Positions 6,554-8,955 of a stretch of 8,955 nucleotides of DNA are shown here, one piece after another. Made by a program: the position numbers and the translations under genes. How positions within the stretch are numbered: the first letter of the stretch is position 1; every line of letters begins with the position of its first letter. The stretch spans positions 1 through 8,955 of the forward strand of contig JAAZIE010000102.1 in NCBI GenBank assembly GCA_012510305.1, written 5' to 3'. This DNA comes from Bacillota bacterium (GTDB lineage: Bacteria; Bacillota; Dethiobacteria; DTU022). The notes beneath the pieces were generated by a model. The model had not been told where the DNA came from. It saw nothing but the letters and a program-made list of their open reading frames with translations, and ran no database searches.

Positions 6554-6661
6554 TCAGCCTGCTTTTTTGCTGCCGCCCTTCAGTTGTTCTCTTAAAGCGG
6601 GCGCTGCGTGTCGAGGCCCGGTGATATCCAATAAATAACACTGCAGCCGCATACGCAACAA
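6554..6661 (-). CDS. Possible 35-residue small protein or leader peptide upstream of thrC
   Basis: The minus strand has GGGGGAGG (6669-6676) followed after 7 nt by TTG 6661 and an open frame of 35 codons, ending at TGA 6554-6556. The predicted peptide begins MLRMRLQCYLLDITGPRH and ends basic (GGSKKAG). It lies 84 nt upstream of the thrC start on the same strand. It has few Thr or Ile codons, so it does not look like a classical threonine/isoleucine attenuation leader. I do not recognise it. The main support is the ribosome binding site; a chance ORF is quite possible. Confidence 0.22.
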   Translation of the reverse strand: MLRMRLQCYLLDITGPRHAAPALREQLKGGSKKAG

Positions 6662-6757
6662 ATGAAATCCTCCCCCAGGCCGGACGTTCAAAGGACACCG
6701 GAACCGGGTTCCAGCCCTTGCCAGTGGAGGACCGGGAAAAAAACACGGGGATATTAC

Positions 6758-6786
6758 TTGAAAATATACTATTTTGCTGCTATACT
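6758..6786 (+). promoter_or_regulatory. Sigma-A promoter driving the kinase
   Basis: TTGAAA (6758-6763) and TATACT (6781-6786) are separated by exactly 17 nt, matching the housekeeping consensus at 5 of 6 positions in each box. Transcription would start around 6793, leaving a leader of about 230 nt before the kinase. This implies the kinase is transcribed in vegetative cells. Confidence 0.72.
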
Positions 6787-6890
6787 GAATAGTGGGTAAA
6801 AAGTATATGAGAAAAAATTCACAAGCCCTGCGGCAAGCACCCGCTGTTCATAAAAACACCTGGCCCATACTCCGCTCCCATCAAATACCG

Positions 6891-6920
6891 TTTTTGTGCA
6901 GCACCGGCTGCGGTCAAAAA
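6891..6920 (+). other. Hairpin in the kinase leader
   Basis: GCAGC (6898-6902) pairs with GCTGC (6907-6911) around an ACCG loop, with an outer TTTTTG/CAAAAA stem (6891-6896 with 6915-6920) across an asymmetric internal loop. It is not followed by a T-run, so it is not a standard terminator. A regulatory role in the leader is speculative. Confidence 0.3.
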
Positions 6921-7012
6921 ATACCGTAAATAAGATTTAAAGATGGTGCATAAGCCGGTTTTGCCGGTTAAAGCAGGTACGGATACTTTTCCGTCGGGTT
7001 CAAAAAATTGAT

Positions 7013-7018
7013 GGGAGG
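7013..7018 (+). promoter_or_regulatory. Ribosome-binding-like site before the kinase frame
   Basis: GGGAGG lies 8 nt upstream of the in-frame ACG at 7027. The ATG at 7011 overlaps this site, is out of frame and hits TAA after seven codons, so it is not the kinase start. Confidence 0.45.
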
Positions 7019-7026
7019 CGGTTACA

Positions 7027-8955
7027 ACGGTTAAGCGTTCCTCAGGTTCAGGCGGAAGGGGTTCTCCCCGGGAGCACAGTTTATACTCTCGCCCGTTTTT
7101 TCTGGATACCCTTGCCGGCGTTTTAAAAGCCAGGATTGCGATTGTCGATGACAGCGGCAACCTGGTTTTCTCGAGTAATTTTTTAAATACCGCCGCCGGT
7201 GCCCGGGGGAGCTCTGAGGATTCCGGTGTCTCCGGCGATCTTTTGTACCGGGTGCCGCATGTTTACCGGGAGCTGTCAGTGGGAGCAACGGTATTCGAGC
7301 CCCTGGGGTTATCCTTAAACCTGGTCCGGCTTGAAACCGGATGTTTCCTGCTCCTGGGGGAACCCTCGAACCAAAATGAACAGCGCCATTATTACCCGGC
7401 GCAAAACCTGTTTGCGGAAAAAGTATGCCGGCTCGAAGAAGATCGGAGTCAATCGGCAAGGTCGAGCTCGGAAAATATGCGGGAAAAACTGGTCTGCACG
7501 GCCGGGTTTCTAAACCGTATCAATCGCTATTTAACCAAGCCCGGCCTGCCGGGGCTCTCTTCAGCCATTGATGAGATGGACAAGCTCCTTCTTTCCGCCT
7601 TGGAGCCCGGTCATTTTGATTTTGAGTCCATGCTTGCGCTCCACGCTTCCTTTCTGCTGCTTATAACCGGCGGCGGGGGTGCTTTTGCTTTTAGCTACGA
7701 GCAGCCCCGGCAGGTGTTGACAGCCTGGTTTGGCCAACCTCGCGAAATATTGCAACCCCTTTCTGAAGAATGGAAAGAGCTCGGACGGGTGAAGGATCCC
7801 GGAATAGGTTTTGCCCGGCGGATTCCTCCCGAAATCAAGCATGGACTGAGGATAGCCTTCCGCCGGGGCAACGGTGTTTCCATCTGCCTGGGCCTGGTTG
7901 GTGACGGGGGGCTCTATCCCCAAAAAGCGCTCCATATTCTGGCCGATAAAGCCGCGGTAGTCCGGGGGCTTACTTCGCCCTCGGCGGAGTTCCGCTACAG
8001 CTGGCAGACCGTTTTTGATTCCATCGGACAGGGGATTATGGTTACAGATAGATGGGGCAAGGTTCTTTTGAGGAACAGGGCGGCCAAGGGTTTGATCAAA
8101 GAGCGGGGGCAGGATCCCGCAGTAGGGCGTCCGGTGAAAAATTACGGTTTGGGGGCACAGATCGAGGAGGCCATCTTCAGCGCCGCCGGAAACGGCTGCA
8201 GTTTTAAACAAAGGCGCTCCTCCGTCGGTGAGGGCGATTCGGCGATGCACCTGCGCTGGGAGGTGGTCCCTCTTTTGCGCCGGAATGGTCACAGCGACGG
8301 TGCCATCCTGGTATTCAGCAATATTACCGCCCCCATGCAGGTGCATCAAGAGATCCAGGAGTGGGAGAGGCTGGCCACTGCCGGAGAGGTTGCCGCCAGC
8401 TTGGGCCACGAAATTCGCAACCCCCTGGCCACAGCCAAGGCGGCGGTTCAGCTTGTCCGGTTGGACGGAACCCCGCAGAAACGGGAGGAGTTGTTGAGCA
8501 AGCTCGACCGGGAGCTGGATCGCATGAGCGATATTCTGACCAAGTTCATCAACATTGCCCGGCCCAAGCAAGAAGATCGGCTGGAACCGGTGGGCCTGGC
8601 CCTGGTTTTAAAAGAGCTGCTTTTTTTGTTAAACAGCGAAGCGGTTCTCCGAGAAATTAATCTGGTAACCGTTCTCCCCGAGAAGGATTTGGTGGTGCTG
8701 GGGTCTTCGGGCAGTATGAAACAGGTTTGTTTAAACATCGCCCGTAACGCCTTTGAAGCGATGGACAGGGGGGGGAGGCTAACCGTGTCCCTCTTTTCAA
8801 AGGAGGGCCGGGCGCATGTCCGGTTTGAGGATACGGGGCCGGGCATTCCCGCGGAGAATATCGCTGCTCTGACCAGGCCGTTTTTCACGACCAAGCGGGA
8901 GGGCACCGGGCTGGGGCTGGCTATTTCTACGTCCATTCTAAAAACAATGGGGGGA
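7027..8955 (+). CDS. Cytoplasmic PAS-domain sensor histidine kinase, partial at right edge
   Basis: Sensor kinase that autophosphorylates a histidine and passes the phosphate to a response regulator. The frame is open from 7012 to the right edge (643 codons from 7027). Layout: a PAS-like N-terminal segment (about 26-60, with ARIAIVDDSGNLVFSSN), a middle region that may be GAF-like (about 170-320), a PAS domain starting SWQTVFDSIGQGIMVTD (about 325), the HisKA box GEVAASLGHEIRNPLATAK with His461 (codon 8407), then the ATPase with N-box NIARNAFEAM, G1 EDTGPGIP and F/G2 FFTTKREGTGLGLAIS. The final part of the ATPase domain is missing. No membrane segment is evident, as in soluble sporulation kinases that feed Spo0A; this target is inference. 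Start unresolved: no in-frame ATG, GTG or TTG occurs between the TGA at 7009 and TTG 7243, which would cut the PAS-like region. ACG 7027 lies 8 nt after GGGAGG (7013-7018) and is the best placed. It may be a mutated ATG, a near-cognate start or a sequence error. Confidence 0.9.

Larger units (their letters stand above)
6470..7026. other. Divergent intergenic region between thrC and the kinase
   Basis: These 557 bp hold, from left to right, the thrC ribosome binding site, a possible 35-codon ORF on the minus strand, a GGAACC-C-GGTTCC dyad (6697-6709), the sigma-A promoter pointing right, and the transcribed leader of the kinase. The leader contains a 40-codon ORF (ATG 6807 to TAA 6927-6929) with no ribosome binding site, a hairpin at 6891-6920 and a 9-bp direct repeat AAATACCGT (6883-6891 and 6919-6927). 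No known riboswitch, T-box or structured RNA was recognised. A clear thrC promoter was not found. Confidence 0.5.

Noticed and set aside
6690..6715. T-box-like sequence (AGGG-CTGGAACC on the minus strand) upstream of thrC
   Set aside because: An extra base breaks the AGGGTGGNACC core and no following terminator or specifier structure is seen. The similarity probably comes from the GGAACC-C-GGTTCC dyad.
6492..6746. 84-codon minus-strand frame upstream of thrC
   Set aside because: Its GTG start has no ribosome binding site and the product is not recognisable. A smaller frame within it has better initiation signals.
6807..6929. 40-codon plus-strand ORF in the kinase leader
   Set aside because: It has no ribosome binding site and sits only about 14 nt after the predicted transcription start. 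The product is not recognisable, so it is kept only as part of the leader description.
7561..8571. Minus-strand open frame of 336 codons across the kinase
   Set aside because: The plus-strand frame here encodes clear PAS and HisKA motifs including GHEIRNPL, so the antisense frame is a shadow.

Overview
This window looks like chromosomal DNA from an endospore-forming Firmicute. The G+C-rich codon use, strong purine-rich Shine-Dalgarno sites, a gerA-type germinant receptor operon and a sporulation-type promoter suggest a Clostridia/Desulfotomaculum-like lineage rather than Bacillus. The genus is inference only. I see no mobile element, rRNA, tRNA or CRISPR array.

Layout, left to right. (1) Positions 1-2691, minus strand: a gerA operon. 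gerAA (1078-2691) is complete and gerAB (1-1081) is cut by the left edge a few residues before its expected end. The two overlap by 4 nt, and gerAB appears to start at CTG. The lipoprotein subunit gerAC would be expected beyond position 1. (2) Positions 2860-3594, plus: nagB, a monocistronic glucosamine-6-phosphate deaminase, divergent from gerA and closed by a clear rho-independent terminator. (3) Positions 3675-4918, plus: a good sigma-K-type promoter, a strong ribosome binding site and a cysteine-rich protein with five LysM repeats and no signal peptide, then a terminator hairpin. This is most likely a late mother-cell spore coat or cortex-surface protein. (4) Positions 4976-6469, minus: thrC, threonine synthase, convergent with the LysM gene. 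(5) Positions 6470-7026: a 557-bp divergent intergenic region with a consensus sigma-A promoter pointing right, a hairpin, and one small possible ORF on the thrC side. (6) Positions 7027-8955, plus, running off the right edge: a cytoplasmic PAS-containing sensor histidine kinase with no canonical start codon at the expected place.

Taken together, four of the six genes can be tied to the spore cycle: gerAA/gerAB sense germinants in the spore inner membrane, the LysM protein probably binds peptidoglycan or amino-sugar polymer in the spore envelope, NagB would feed glucosamine-6-phosphate into glycolysis (possibly from cortex breakdown), and the soluble kinase resembles orphan kinases that feed Spo0A. 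thrC looks like an unrelated housekeeping gene. The least ordinary items are the LysM protein, with its sigma-K promoter and N-to-C cysteine gradient, and the two non-canonical starts (CTG for gerAB, ACG or unresolved for the kinase).
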